Numbered from the stretch's first letter, positions 53,094-62,144 are shown. The stretch: 64,000 nucleotides of DNA from Acidithiobacillus acidisediminis (GCF_023277115.1 NZ_JALQCS010000001.1:2474001-2538000), one strand, 5' to 3'. Notes: generated by a model from the sequence alone, not told the origin. Numbers and translations: made by a program.

Positions 53094-54780
53094 CGTTCAA
53101 CCATTCCTTGACGACTTGAGCGGCGCGGGCAGGATCCTGCATCACCAACTGCCGCGCCACATACAGATCTGTCTTGAGCGGATCCGCTGGCAGCTCCACC
53201 TCTTCCTCTCCCGACATCGCGCTCGCTGCGCCCCTACCATATCCCGGAACCTGTCCTTCCTGACCCTGCACCGCAACTCCAGAAGCTGCCGACATCGCCT
53301 GCTGGCGTTCCTGGCGCTCGCGCAACAACCGCAAGACGGGTTTGATCAGGCCGAGGAAGAGCAAGAAGGCAAGCAGGAGGATGGCAAGATAGCGCAGCGC
53401 CCCATGCGCAAGGCTCAAGAACCACGACTGTTGCCACCAGGGTAGGACCGCGTTCTCCTGACTGCTCGCAAAGGGCATCTGTACGACTTTCACCGAATCG
53501 CCCCGCTTGGCATCATAACCGATGCTCTCCTCCACCAATTGTTGGATCTGCTGGATCTGCGCACTGGGCAACGCGGCAAACTGCTTATCTGTTCCACCCG
53601 GTAGCGGCTTTTCATCAATCAGCACCGCCACGGAAATCCGCTTGACCGAGCCTACCGGACTGACCGTGTGCGTAATCGTCTTGTCGACATCATAGTTGGT
53701 GGTGGTGCCGCTGCTACTCTGGGTAGGCGCCAGGCTTTTCAGCGTCGGAGCCAGGGCGATCAGCCCGGCCGGTGACAAGGTGGAGACCGTCGGCGCGCTC
53801 AGCGGCGCGATCGCTACCCCCGGAGGCTGGTTCGAAAGGGCGCCCGGAACACCATAGGGTCCCTCACCGCCGGTGCTGCTACTGCTGTGCACCTGCTGGC
53901 TGAGCACCTGATTCTTGCCATAGGTCACCGAACTGCTCTCGCTCTTAGCAAAATCAACGTCGGTAGAGACAGCTACATGCACGCCATTATTCCCGACGAT
54001 TGGCGCGATGATCGCCTCGATGCGCTTTTGGTATTCGGCGTCAATGGCCTGCTGGTAGGCGAATTGCGCTGGCTGCAGGCCCAGGGACTGTTCCGCATGA
54101 CTACTGAGCAAATCCCCATGTTGGTCGACTATGGTAACGTTTTTGTCTTCCAGGCCTGGCACACTGGCCGCCACCAGATGGAGGATTCCCGCCACCTGGG
54201 CGGCAGAAAGTTGCCGTCCCGGATACAAGGTGAGCATGACCGAGGCCGTCGGCTTCTGCTCCTGATCCAGGAAGACCGATGGTTTTGGAATTGCCAGCTG
54301 CACGCGTGCATGCTCGACTTCGCTCAGGGAGGAAATGGTGCGCTCCAGCGAACCCTCCAAGGCACGCTGGTAATTCACATGTTCGACGAAATCGCTGGTG
54401 CCCATGGGCTCGTGGTCGAGCAGCTCAAAGCCCACGCTATCGCCATGCGGCAATCCGGCAGCGGCGAGTTTCATGCGCGTGCTGTAGACCACATCGCTGG
54501 GCACCGTGATGACTGTGCCGCCATCACCGATGCGGAAGGGGACATTCAGCTTTTGCAGTTGGGCAATGACCTGCCCACCATCCCGATTAGAAAGCCCTGC
54601 ATAGAGCACCTGATAGCTGGAGGAACCATGCCAAAGTGCTGCCACCAGCAAAACGGCAAGAACGGCAGCACCAGCCACAAGAAAGGCGAAGCGACGATTC
54701 GCTGGCATCGCCTGCCAGTGCTGTTGCCATTGCCGCGGATCGAGGCGCACGCCAGGCGAGGTCAGGGCTTCATCGGCCAT
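53077..54780 (-). CDS. fliF: Flagellar MS-ring protein FliF
   Basis: 567 residues. Two membrane helices (RFAFLVAGAAVLAVLLVAAL near residue 30 and YLAILLLAFLLFLGLIKPVL near 455) flank the periplasmic ring-building domains (YAGLSNRDGGQVIAQL, EGSLERTISSLSEVEHARVQ in part, GNNGVHVAVSTDVDF). The C-terminal tail (DLYVARQLVMQDPARAAQVV) binds FliG. Follows fliE by 20 bases. Confidence 0.97.
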   Translation of the reverse strand: MADEALTSPGVRLDPRQWQQHWQAMPANRRFAFLVAGAAVLAVLLVAALWHGSSSYQVLYAGLSNRDGGQVIAQLQKLNVPFRIGDGGTVITVPSDVVYSTRMKLAAAGLPHGDSVGFELLDHEPMGTSDFVEHVNYQRALEGSLERTISSLSEVEHARVQLAIPKPSVFLDQEQKPTASVMLTLYPGRQLSAAQVAGILHLVAASVPGLEDKNVTIVDQHGDLLSSHAEQSLGLQPAQFAYQQAIDAEYQKRIEAIIAPIVGNNGVHVAVSTDVDFAKSESSSVTYGKNQVLSQQVHSSSSTGGEGPYGVPGALSNQPPGVAIAPLSAPTVSTLSPAGLIALAPTLKSLAPTQSSSGTTTNYDVDKTITHTVSPVGSVKRISVAVLIDEKPLPGGTDKQFAALPSAQIQQIQQLVEESIGYDAKRGDSVKVVQMPFASSQENAVLPWWQQSWFLSLAHGALRYLAILLLAFLLFLGLIKPVLRLLRERQERQQAMSAASGVAVQGQEGQVPGYGRGAASAMSGEEEVELPADPLKTDLYVARQLVMQDPARAAQVVKEWLNGEHGS

Positions 54781-54800
54781 AGGATTTCACTCCCCGCGAC

Positions 54801-55124
54801 TCAGGCAGAGATGTTCATGATGTCCTGGTAGGCCGAAACCAGCTTGTTGCGTACCTGGAGCATGGTTTGAAAGGAGAGATCTGCCTTCTGGGAGGCGACC
54901 ATGACCTGACTCAGACTGACCCCGGGATCGCCACTCGCAAACTGATTTTGCAGGGTATTCGCGGAACTCTGCTGAGCATTTACGCCATCCACCATTTTTT
55001 TCAGGGTGTCGGCAAAGTCGCCCACTCCGCCCGTACCCTGAGGATTGGTTTTCAATCCCTGCGCCTGCTCGCTCAGGGCTCGTAACTGACTGAGAAGGCT
55101 ATCCAGCGACTCTACACTGCTCAT
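54801..55124 (-). CDS. fliE: Flagellar hook-basal body protein FliE
   Basis: 107 residues. Joins the MS ring to the rod. Conserved C-terminal pattern VSLSQVMVASQKADLSFQTM followed by LQVRNKLVSAYQDIMNI. First gene of the fliE-flhA-type operon, with a strong sigma-54 promoter 36 bases upstream of the start codon. Confidence 0.95.
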   Translation of the reverse strand: MSSVESLDSLLSQLRALSEQAQGLKTNPQGTGGVGDFADTLKKMVDGVNAQQSSANTLQNQFASGDPGVSLSQVMVASQKADLSFQTMLQVRNKLVSAYQDIMNISA

Positions 55125-55160
55125 GACCCTATCCTTCCTGGGAGTGCTTTCCCAACATGA

Positions 55161-55177
55161 AGCAATATCCAGGCCAA
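55161..55177 (-). promoter_or_regulatory. Sigma-54 (RpoN) promoter of fliE operon
   Basis: Minus-strand TTGGCCTGGATATTGCT matches the consensus YTGGCACGRNNNTTGCW at all but two positions, with correct GG-N10-GC spacing. It lies between the flrC stop and fliE, and would be activated by the FlrC regulator encoded just upstream. Confidence 0.85.
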
Positions 55178-55178
55178 A

Positions 55179-56531
55179 CTATCGAAGATCGAAGCCCAGC
55201 TCACGCAAGCGCTGCAGCTTATGCCGTAAGGTACGCGCGCTGATTCCCAGCAATTCTGCTGCCGCAGCGCGGGAACCACCGCTTTTGGCCAAGGCATCGA
55301 CAATCAACTCGCGTTCATACTGCTCCTTTTGCGCGCCCAATGCCAATTCCTGCGCAGATGGCCGTGGATCCTCCCGGGTCATCCGCTCTGCCGCGAAGCC
55401 CGGCAAATCGAGGTCCTGTGCCTGAATTTCGTCACCGTCCGCCAAAATCAAGGCACGTTGCAACGCATTTTGTAGTTCCCGCACATTGCCGGGCCACGGA
55501 TAGCTACACAAGGCCTGTTCTGCCTGGGCAGACAAAGTACTGTGACGGACCGCCAAGGTATTTGCCGCCTCACGCAAGAGGAAATGGGCCAAGGGCAGAA
55601 TATCTTCCCGGCGCTCGCGCAGGGCCGGAATCTGGATCGGGAAGACCTGCAAACGATAAAAGAGATCGGCACGAAACTGTCCACTCTTGACCGCCTCGTC
55701 GAGGTCACGGTTGCTGGTGGCAAGCACCCGGATATCCAGCGCAATTGTTCGCTGGCCACCGACCCGCTCCAGTTCTCGCTCCTGCAATACCCGCAATAAT
55801 TTTGCCTGCAGTGGGAGAGGCATTTCCGTAACCTCATCCAGCAACAGCGTACCACCCTGCGCTTGCTCGAATTTGCCCGGGCTGGCCTGGGTAGCACCAG
55901 TAAAAGCGCCCTTCTCATGCCCAAACAGGGTCGCTTCCAGCAGAGTTTCCGGGATGGCAGCACAGTTCACCGCCACGAAGGGACCCTTGGCACGCGGACT
56001 GTGACGATGCAGATAGCGCGCCAGGACTTCCTTGCCAACGCCACTTTCGCCGGTCAGCAGGACGGTAGCATCACTGCGGGCAACCTTATCGGCACGTTCC
56101 AGACATTGCCGCATCCGCGCTGCCTCGGCAATCATTTCACCATTCCAGCTACCGAGGGGCGCCAGATGTTTGCGCAGCTTTTGCTCCAGGTCGTTCATTT
56201 CGAAAGGCTTGACGAGATAGTCTACGGCACCGCCCTGTAGGGCACGCACCGCCTCTTCGATCGTCCCCCAAGCCGTCATCATCAATACCGGCGGCGCATC
56301 CCGCCGCTCGCGCAGCGTGGCGAGCAAGGCGTAACCATCCATAGGTTGCATCTGCACATCGCTGAGGATCAGATCGGCAGCATAGTGCTGCAACTGGGTC
56401 AAAGCCGCCTCGCCGTCCGGCGCATGCTGAACCTGATAGCCGCGATCCTCCAACGCCTCTTGCAAGGCCTCGGCAAAATCCGGGTCATCTTCCACCAAGA
56501 GGATGCGGTAACGGGCGGGGTCGATTTTCAT
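55179..56531 (-). CDS. flrC: Sigma-54-dependent response regulator FlrC/FleR
   Basis: 450 residues. Receiver domain with phosphoacceptor Asp in LILSDVQMQPMDGYALL; AAA+ domain with Walker A GESGVGKEVLARY, the sigma-54-contacting GAFTGA loop and Walker B GGTLLLDEVTEM; C-terminal Fis-type HTH (GSRAAAAELLGISARTLRHKL). ATG 56531 overlaps the flrB stop by 4 bases. Expected to activate mid-class flagellar promoters, including that of fliE directly downstream. Confidence 0.95.
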   Translation of the reverse strand: MKIDPARYRILLVEDDPDFAEALQEALEDRGYQVQHAPDGEAALTQLQHYAADLILSDVQMQPMDGYALLATLRERRDAPPVLMMTAWGTIEEAVRALQGGAVDYLVKPFEMNDLEQKLRKHLAPLGSWNGEMIAEAARMRQCLERADKVARSDATVLLTGESGVGKEVLARYLHRHSPRAKGPFVAVNCAAIPETLLEATLFGHEKGAFTGATQASPGKFEQAQGGTLLLDEVTEMPLPLQAKLLRVLQERELERVGGQRTIALDIRVLATSNRDLDEAVKSGQFRADLFYRLQVFPIQIPALRERREDILPLAHFLLREAANTLAVRHSTLSAQAEQALCSYPWPGNVRELQNALQRALILADGDEIQAQDLDLPGFAAERMTREDPRPSAQELALGAQKEQYERELIVDALAKSGGSRAAAAELLGISARTLRHKLQRLRELGFDLR

Positions 56532-57727
56532 GGATTCTCCTGCCGACTCGCCAGGGGTTGAGGCACCCGTGCCAGCGGCACCTGAAGAACAAAACACGCC
56601 CCCGGATGGGCGTCTTCGACCTGTAATTCCCCACCCATGCTGGTGACGAAATTGCGCGCAATGCTCAAGCCCAAGCCCGTACCTTCCCGACGCATACTCA
56701 CGAAAGGCTGAAAAATGCGCTCCCGTTCCCCTTCCGGCACACCAGGACCCGCATCCGTAACCCGCAGCACCCAGAGCTCGGCCTGCCGCGAAGCAAGTGC
56801 AGATACGACACTGGCTTGCGGGGCAAAACTCAAGGCATTGTGCAACAGGTTCCCAATCACACTCACCCAAACGTCGGCCGTTCCCGCCAAAATCCAGTCA
56901 TCCTCGCCAAGAGCCATCTGCAGTTCGACGTTTTTTTGACGGGCCAGGGGAACAAAGATCCGCTCCAGGCCGGCAGCAATTTCTCCCACGCGCACCAGGC
57001 TATCGTTTGTGGGTACCGAGCCGCGCAGAAATTGCAACATCGCGTCGATGATCCCCTGCAGATGCCGCAGCCGATCCAGGGCACGCACCTGTTGCCGCTG
57101 AAAATGCGCGGCGTCCCGCTCTGGCTGTAACTGTCCAACCGCCAGTAGTGCTGTAGCCAGCGGGGTCCGCAGTTGATGTGCAAGTCCCGCCATGGTTTCC
57201 CCCAGGGCGGCCAGTCGTTCGCGGCGCTGACTGGCTTCCTCACGCTCCCGAGCAACCGTCACATCCTGCAGCAACAAGACTCTGCCCCCCTCACCAGCGA
57301 GGGGAGTCACGGCGATGGCCAGACGACGGCGACCTGCACTGTCCTCCAGCAGGCCATCGGTTCCGCCTTCCTGCAGAGTCAAACCGGGCAGATCCGGCCA
57401 GGTCCAACGCCGCTCCTGGGTGCCCAGCAAGCGCTCGGCGGCAGGATTCATTTGCAGGATCTTGCCCTCGGGGTCCAAAAGCAGCACGGCACCGGGCAGC
57501 ATTTCCAGAAGCATCGCCAGCCGCTGCCCCAGTGCCTCCTTGGCCAGCAGCTCCTCCCGCAACCGCTGATTCGCAGCCGCCAACTCACTATTCAGTCGGT
57601 GCACCTCTGCCTGCAAGGTGCCGTAGGCGTCACTCAATTCCCGCGAGGCGTTGTTGAACAACTCGAAGGCTTCGAGCAGCCGGGCGGTATCCTGTGGGCT
57701 CGGGCTGTTGGACACGGGCAGAGTCAC
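56528..57727 (-). CDS. flrB: Sensor histidine kinase FlrB/FleS
   Basis: 399 residues, cytoplasmic (no membrane helix). N-terminal coiled coil, PAS domain (AMLLEMLPGAVLLLDPEGKI), HisKA with phosphoacceptor His in AGLAHQLRTPLATALL, and HATPase with N-box NLLHNALSFAP, G1 DAGPGVPEGER and G2 GTGLGLSIARNFV. GTG start overlaps the flrA stop by 4 bases. Phosphorylates FlrC. Confidence 0.94.
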   Translation of the reverse strand: MTLPVSNSPSPQDTARLLEAFELFNNASRELSDAYGTLQAEVHRLNSELAAANQRLREELLAKEALGQRLAMLLEMLPGAVLLLDPEGKILQMNPAAERLLGTQERRWTWPDLPGLTLQEGGTDGLLEDSAGRRRLAIAVTPLAGEGGRVLLLQDVTVAREREEASQRRERLAALGETMAGLAHQLRTPLATALLAVGQLQPERDAAHFQRQQVRALDRLRHLQGIIDAMLQFLRGSVPTNDSLVRVGEIAAGLERIFVPLARQKNVELQMALGEDDWILAGTADVWVSVIGNLLHNALSFAPQASVVSALASRQAELWVLRVTDAGPGVPEGERERIFQPFVSMRREGTGLGLSIARNFVTSMGGELQVEDAHPGACFVLQVPLARVPQPLASRQENP

Positions 57728-58830
57728 TCGCGACCTGGCTGAATGGCGTATTTCCGTAATTTTTCCACCAGGGTGGTGCGGCGCAGGCCGAGGCGCTCTG
57801 CAGCCCGCGCAACCACCTGATCGCAGAGCTCGAGCGCCTGCAGAATCAAGGATCGCTCAATTTCCTCGAGGTAATTTTTCAGATCAAAAGGGCTATCGGG
57901 CAGTAGATGCCCGTCTGTTGCGGCCACAGGAAGATCTTCCGCCACCCCTTCGCCGTCGTCCATGGCCCACACGCTACGCAGCGCATCCTGCTCGTCACCC
58001 CCACCCATCTGCGCACAGGCCAGCTGCAGTGGGAGATCGATCATGCGGACTTCTTCGCCCGCGCGCAGAATGCTCAGGCGCTCGACCAGATTTTGCAGCT
58101 CCCGGACATTCCCCGGCCAGAGATATTCGCGCATTGCCTGCTTTACCTCGAGGGAAAGCATAAAGGGCGCGAAGCCCTCCTTTTCGCGCTGCCGCACAAA
58201 ATGTTCCATGAGCAGGAAAATATCGTCGCCACGCTGCCGCAACGGTGGTAGATCCACGGGAAAAACATTCAAACGATAGTACAGATCCTCACGGAACAAG
58301 CCATCCCGAATTCGCTCACCAAGATCCCGATGGGTAGCGGCGATGACGCGCACATTCGCCACCTGTGCCTTACTCCCACCAACCCGCTCGTACTGGCGTT
58401 CCTGCAACACGCGGAGCAATTTCACCTGCATCGGCGGCGTCATTTCGGCCACTTCATCCAGAAAGAGGGTGCCCCCTTCTGCCTGCTCGAAACGTCCTTT
58501 ACGCGTCAGCAGTGCGCCGGTGAATGCCCCTTTTTCATGGCCAAAGAGCTCGCTTTCCATCAGTTCTGCGGGAATGGCACCACAGTTGATCGCGACGAAA
58601 GGGCCATCGGCGCGGGCGGAATGCTGATGCAGACACTGCGCCACGACTTCCTTGCCGGTTCCGGATTCTCCGAGAATCAATACCGTACTATCAGTGCCAG
58701 CGACTCTACCCAAGAGTTGGGTCACATTGCGTAGTGCTTCACTCTGTCCAATCAGGCCACAGCGTTCCCGGGACAGGGCGCGGCGATCGGCATAATTCTG
58801 GGATGCGTTGTTGTCGACGACGCTGGCCAT
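57724..58830 (-). CDS. flrA: Master flagellar regulator FlrA/FleQ-like (sigma-54 activator, no receiver domain)
   Basis: 368 residues. The AAA+ domain starts about residue 27 (LIGQSEALRNVTQLL), with Walker A GESGTGKEVVAQCL, GAFTGA loop, Walker B GGTLFLDEVAEM, and a C-terminal Fis-type HTH (VVARAAERLGLRRTTLVEKL). FleQ and FlrA are about 490 residues with an N-terminal receiver-like domain; that domain is absent here. ATG at 58830 has AAGGAG 4 bases upstream, so the short start is well supported. Position upstream of flrB and flrC identifies it as the top regulator. Confidence 0.88.
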   Translation of the reverse strand: MASVVDNNASQNYADRRALSRERCGLIGQSEALRNVTQLLGRVAGTDSTVLILGESGTGKEVVAQCLHQHSARADGPFVAINCGAIPAELMESELFGHEKGAFTGALLTRKGRFEQAEGGTLFLDEVAEMTPPMQVKLLRVLQERQYERVGGSKAQVANVRVIAATHRDLGERIRDGLFREDLYYRLNVFPVDLPPLRQRGDDIFLLMEHFVRQREKEGFAPFMLSLEVKQAMREYLWPGNVRELQNLVERLSILRAGEEVRMIDLPLQLACAQMGGGDEQDALRSVWAMDDGEGVAEDLPVAATDGHLLPDSPFDLKNYLEEIERSLILQALELCDQVVARAAERLGLRRTTLVEKLRKYAIQPGRE

Positions 58831-58838
58831 GCAGCTCC

Positions 58839-59384
58839 TTAGTTTTTGCGAATCGACGCGGACTCGCGTAAACGCGCAATTTCTCGCCGATGATGACGAA
58901 AAATTAGTCGATCTAGCAGTTCTTGCACTGTCGGACTCAAGTGAAAACGCAACTGCCATTGGGGGATGGTCGATTCTCCCGGAATGCGCTCAAACCCTTC
59001 GCCGGGCAGCAGGAGAGGCAGTGCGAGACCGGGGCGAAGAAACAGTGCGGCACAAGAGAATGGCTCGAGTGGATGTACGTCCTCCGGCAGTTGCAACTGC
59101 AGGGAATCGCCGCGCAGGGCGCAAGGGTACCGGGGAGGCAGTGGTTCGCGCGCGCGAATGCCCGCGCTCAACAACGTCAACAAAAGATCGGTTTTGATCT
59201 GCAGGTGGGCGAGGGTCGAGCGATCGTCCTCCTCACTGCCACTGCGTTCCTCATCCCAGACCAGCAAGGCCCGCAAGAGAGTAACGTTATCGTCCATGAA
59301 ATTGGCAAATTCGTCTCCCTGTCCTGACCACGGCCGAATCTCGACAGGCAGAGTAGCGGCAAGGACCACAGCAGATCCGTCCAT
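58839..59384 (-). CDS. tPilZ-like (atypical PilZ) protein of the flagellar island
   Basis: 181 residues. No standard RxxxR/DxSxxG motif. The N-terminal VTLLRALLVWDEERSGSEED and the C-terminal LSPTVQELLDRLIFRHHRRE-IARLRE pattern resemble the tetrameric atypical PilZ proteins encoded in Xanthomonas flagellar regions; this is pattern memory, not a search. Placed between fliS and flrA, 8 bases before flrA. ATG 59384 lies directly against a 9-bp hairpin that contains its ribosome site. Confidence 0.55.
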   Translation of the reverse strand: MDGSAVVLAATLPVEIRPWSGQGDEFANFMDDNVTLLRALLVWDEERSGSEEDDRSTLAHLQIKTDLLLTLLSAGIRAREPLPPRYPCALRGDSLQLQLPEDVHPLEPFSCAALFLRPGLALPLLLPGEGFERIPGESTIPQWQLRFHLSPTVQELLDRLIFRHHRREIARLRESASIRKN

Positions 59385-59385
59385 G

Positions 59386-59410
59386 TTCTCTCTCCAGTTT
59401 CGAGAGAGAA
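59386..59410 (-). promoter_or_regulatory. Hairpin covering the ribosome-binding site of the tPilZ-like gene
   Basis: Perfect 9-bp inverted repeat TTCTCTCTC/GAGAGAGAA with a 7-base loop. On the transcribed strand the 3' arm contains the GGAGAGAG ribosome site and ends one base before the ATG at 59384. No T run follows, so it is not an intrinsic terminator. Confidence 0.6.
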
Positions 59411-59417
59411 TAAAGCC

Positions 59418-59795
59418 TCAACCGCGTTCGAGCAAACCCCGCCAAGCGTCACGCAGATCCTCGAGTACTGGGCGACAACTCGCAAGCGCATCGAGATCGT
59501 CGAAGATATTCGCCCAGGCCAGTTTCTCGAGGACAAAGCGGTAGAGGCTATCGAGCCTATCCGCGATTTCTCCGCCCCGCTCGTGGTCGACGCTGGCAAG
59601 TAGATGCGCGGTCAGCTGATAGGCCTTGTCCATAGCCTCTGCCTTATCGGCGACCCGCTGGTTACGAATGGCCAGATCTGCCCGTCGTATATATTCAAGA
59701 ACACCCTCCAAGCCCAGCAATACCAGTCGATCCGTGGATACGCCCTGCTGCCCGATTTGCCGATAGGCTTGTACCGCGTGGCTTGCAGCCATCAT
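59418..59795 (-). CDS. fliS: Flagellin chaperone FliS
   Basis: 125 residues, four-helix bundle that binds the flagellin C-terminus to stop early polymerisation. Pattern AVQAYRQIGQQGVSTDRLVL, LEGVLEYIRRADLAI, GGEIADRLDSLYRFVLEKL and CRPVLEDLRDAWRGLLE is typical. 15 bases after fliD. FliT, often next, is replaced by the tPilZ-like gene. Confidence 0.93.
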   Translation of the reverse strand: MMAASHAVQAYRQIGQQGVSTDRLVLLGLEGVLEYIRRADLAIRNQRVADKAEAMDKAYQLTAHLLASVDHERGGEIADRLDSLYRFVLEKLAWANIFDDLDALASCRPVLEDLRDAWRGLLERG

Positions 59796-59810
59796 TGCTT
59801 AGACTCCTTC

Positions 59811-61745
59811 TCAACCGCCAGTGGAAGAACTGCTGCTACTGGAAGAACTGGAATAGAACGCATTGAGATACTGGCCAGTGGACTGCAGACCCGATAGCTG
59901 CGTCTGCATCGCAGAAAACTGCTGTTGCAACAAGGCCGTCTGATTGCTGGCCGACTGCTGCAGGGTAGCAATCTGGGCGTTCAAACCACCAATGGTGGAA
60001 TTGATGCCGTTCTGGGCCGCCGTGATGAAACCATTTTGCGCGTTCAGAGCCTGACTCAGCAGGGTATTCATTTGCTGATAGAGCCCCTGACTCAGGGAAA
60101 CCGTGCCAAGGTTGCCAGTCTCGTTGCCCAAGACCTGAATTTGCAGACCCATCGCGTTACCTGGCCCCGTCACCGTCAGGTTTTGCCCAACGCCGCTGGC
60201 TAACTGGCCATTAACGGTACCCGCCACATTGGTCCCTGAAGCCGCCAGCGTGCTGCTGCCGAGACCCGTACCGCCTGAGGCAACACTGGATTGCACCGTA
60301 AAGCTCTGGGCAGAACCATAACCCGCAGATTGCAGCTCCAACTTGCCGTTGTCATTGCTCGCAGTGATTCCTGTCAGGCCGCTCTGCTGCAGGGTCGCGT
60401 TGATGGTGTTGACCACACCTGCCAGCGTACTGCCGGAGCTGAGGGGCACCACCACCGACTGGGAGCCGGAGCCAAAAGTCAGGCTCTCGCTTTGGGTCAA
60501 GCCGCTGGCGGGGAAGCTCGAAGCCGCGATGATCTGGGCCTGACTCGCTGCCTGGGAGATGTTGATGGCATAGCTCCCCGCCTGTGTGGAGCTGCTGGCA
60601 CCGACGTACTGCACGCTGCTGTTGCTGGTCTGCCCAGTCTGGCCAAAGAGCCCGACCACATCCTGGTAGTCCGCCGTCAGAGCCGTCTGCAAGGTACCGG
60701 TGTTCAAGTTGATGGTACCACTGCTGCTCAGGCCCAAGCCCACGGAACCTAGAGAGTTATAAGCGGCGCCTGAACTCAAGCCCACCCCAGGATTGGAGAC
60801 CAAATTGAGCAACTGCGTGCGCAGACCATTGACCGCCGCATTGCCAAGGAGCGGCCCACCCGAACCTGCCTGGGCGTTATAGGCCGTCAGCTGATTGATG
60901 GTGCCCATGGTCTTGTTAAAGGCGCTCACAAAACTCTGCACTGTGGTCACAAAACCCGAGTTACTCGCACTTACCTGCAGGGTCGTGCTGCCACTGCTGG
61001 CCTGTAAAAGATTGAGAGACACCCCTGGGATAGCGCCAGAAATGGTATTGCTGCTGCTGGTCACGGGCAGTCCGTTGATGCTAACCCCAGCATTCTGGGC
61101 CGCCTGGCTCAGGCTCATACCCCCTGAACCAGTACTGCTATAGCTCAGACTGCCCAAGGCCCCTGTCGCTCCACTCACCGAAACCGTGAACGATTGATTG
61201 GCGCCGGTATTTGCGCCCGTGAGGGTGAGGCGGTAGCCGGTACCATCGTAGATCACCCCCGCATTCACCCCCACATTGGCCTGATTGATGGCCTGCGCGA
61301 TGCCATCCAGGGTGTCATTGCTGTTGCTAATCTGAATGCTCTTGACTGCGCCACTACCAATCTGAATCTGCAGCGAGCCTGTCCCAAGCCCACTACTGGT
61401 GCTGGAAAAATTGCTGGAATACACACTCTGCGCTTGGGCCAACACAATATTACTGAGGTTGTAACTGCCTTGCTGGGCATTGGCGCTGGCCGTTGCCGAG
61501 GCAAGAGAGCTGTTTGTCACCGTCGCACTACGGTTATTGGTACTACCAATATTTTGTAAGGAACCCAACGCCGACTGCAGACTGGACAGGCTGCTCTGCA
61601 AAGTACCCCAAGCGCTGAGGGTGGTTTGCTGCGTCTGCTGCTGATTCTGCAGCAAGGTGATCGGAGCCTGGTAAGCAGCGCTGAGATTGGTGATCAAACT
61701 CTGCACGTCGATACCGCTGACCAACCCAGAAAGAGAAGTAGACAT
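59811..61745 (-). CDS. fliD: Flagellar filament cap protein FliD (HAP2)
   Basis: 644 residues. N-terminal FliD domain (SLSGLVSGIDVQSLITNLSA, LSAWGTLQSSLSSLQSALGS), central variable domains, C-terminal coiled coil (TLQQSASNQTALLQQQFSAM ... LSGLQSTGQYLNAFY) ending in a run of ten Ser before TGG. Only three Lys and three Arg occur in the whole protein. Caps the growing filament. Nine bases after flaG. Confidence 0.95.
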   Translation of the reverse strand: MSTSLSGLVSGIDVQSLITNLSAAYQAPITLLQNQQQTQQTTLSAWGTLQSSLSSLQSALGSLQNIGSTNNRSATVTNSSLASATASANAQQGSYNLSNIVLAQAQSVYSSNFSSTSSGLGTGSLQIQIGSGAVKSIQISNSNDTLDGIAQAINQANVGVNAGVIYDGTGYRLTLTGANTGANQSFTVSVSGATGALGSLSYSSTGSGGMSLSQAAQNAGVSINGLPVTSSSNTISGAIPGVSLNLLQASSGSTTLQVSASNSGFVTTVQSFVSAFNKTMGTINQLTAYNAQAGSGGPLLGNAAVNGLRTQLLNLVSNPGVGLSSGAAYNSLGSVGLGLSSSGTINLNTGTLQTALTADYQDVVGLFGQTGQTSNSSVQYVGASSSTQAGSYAINISQAASQAQIIAASSFPASGLTQSESLTFGSGSQSVVVPLSSGSTLAGVVNTINATLQQSGLTGITASNDNGKLELQSAGYGSAQSFTVQSSVASGGTGLGSSTLAASGTNVAGTVNGQLASGVGQNLTVTGPGNAMGLQIQVLGNETGNLGTVSLSQGLYQQMNTLLSQALNAQNGFITAAQNGINSTIGGLNAQIATLQQSASNQTALLQQQFSAMQTQLSGLQSTGQYLNAFYSSSSSSSSSSTGG

Positions 61746-61754
61746 ACAGACTCC

Positions 61755-62144
61755 TTACGACTTTTGCTGCAGCAAGTTCCCCAAGGGGGAGGAAGATTCT
61801 GCCGCCTTACTGATCTGATCGGCGGGTACATAATAGGAAAATAACACTTGTTTGGTAGTAATGTCAGACAATTTGATTAATACCTGATTGGGATGGTCCC
61901 CATTGGGATCCAAACCGGCTTCCAATTTGAATGATGACTTCGATTGTGCCACCTTTTCCTGCAATTTTTGAATCGATTTCTGTACCTGCTCGGCATTCAC
62001 CGCGCCAACTTTCTGCTGCGGATCATTGCTCTTTTGCGATCCGACCGATGCAGTGTAGCTGCTGGCGTTCCCGGCCGGATTGACCAATATTGCCGCATCC
62101 TTGGTCATACCGCTTACACTGGCATTCACAATTGGACTGTCCAT
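61755..62144 (-). CDS. flaG: FlaG-family flagellar protein
   Basis: 129 residues. Polar N-terminus, then the FlaG pattern AEQVQKSIQKLQEKVAQSKS, SSFKLEAGLDPNGDHPNQVLIKLSD and VLFSYYVPADQI (given in parts). FlaG affects filament length in Pseudomonas and Vibrio. Lies between fliC and fliD, 19 bases past the fliC terminator, so it depends on read-through or an unseen promoter. Confidence 0.88.
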   Translation of the reverse strand: MDSPIVNASVSGMTKDAAILVNPAGNASSYTASVGSQKSNDPQQKVGAVNAEQVQKSIQKLQEKVAQSKSSFKLEAGLDPNGDHPNQVLIKLSDITTKQVLFSYYVPADQISKAAESSSPLGNLLQQKS

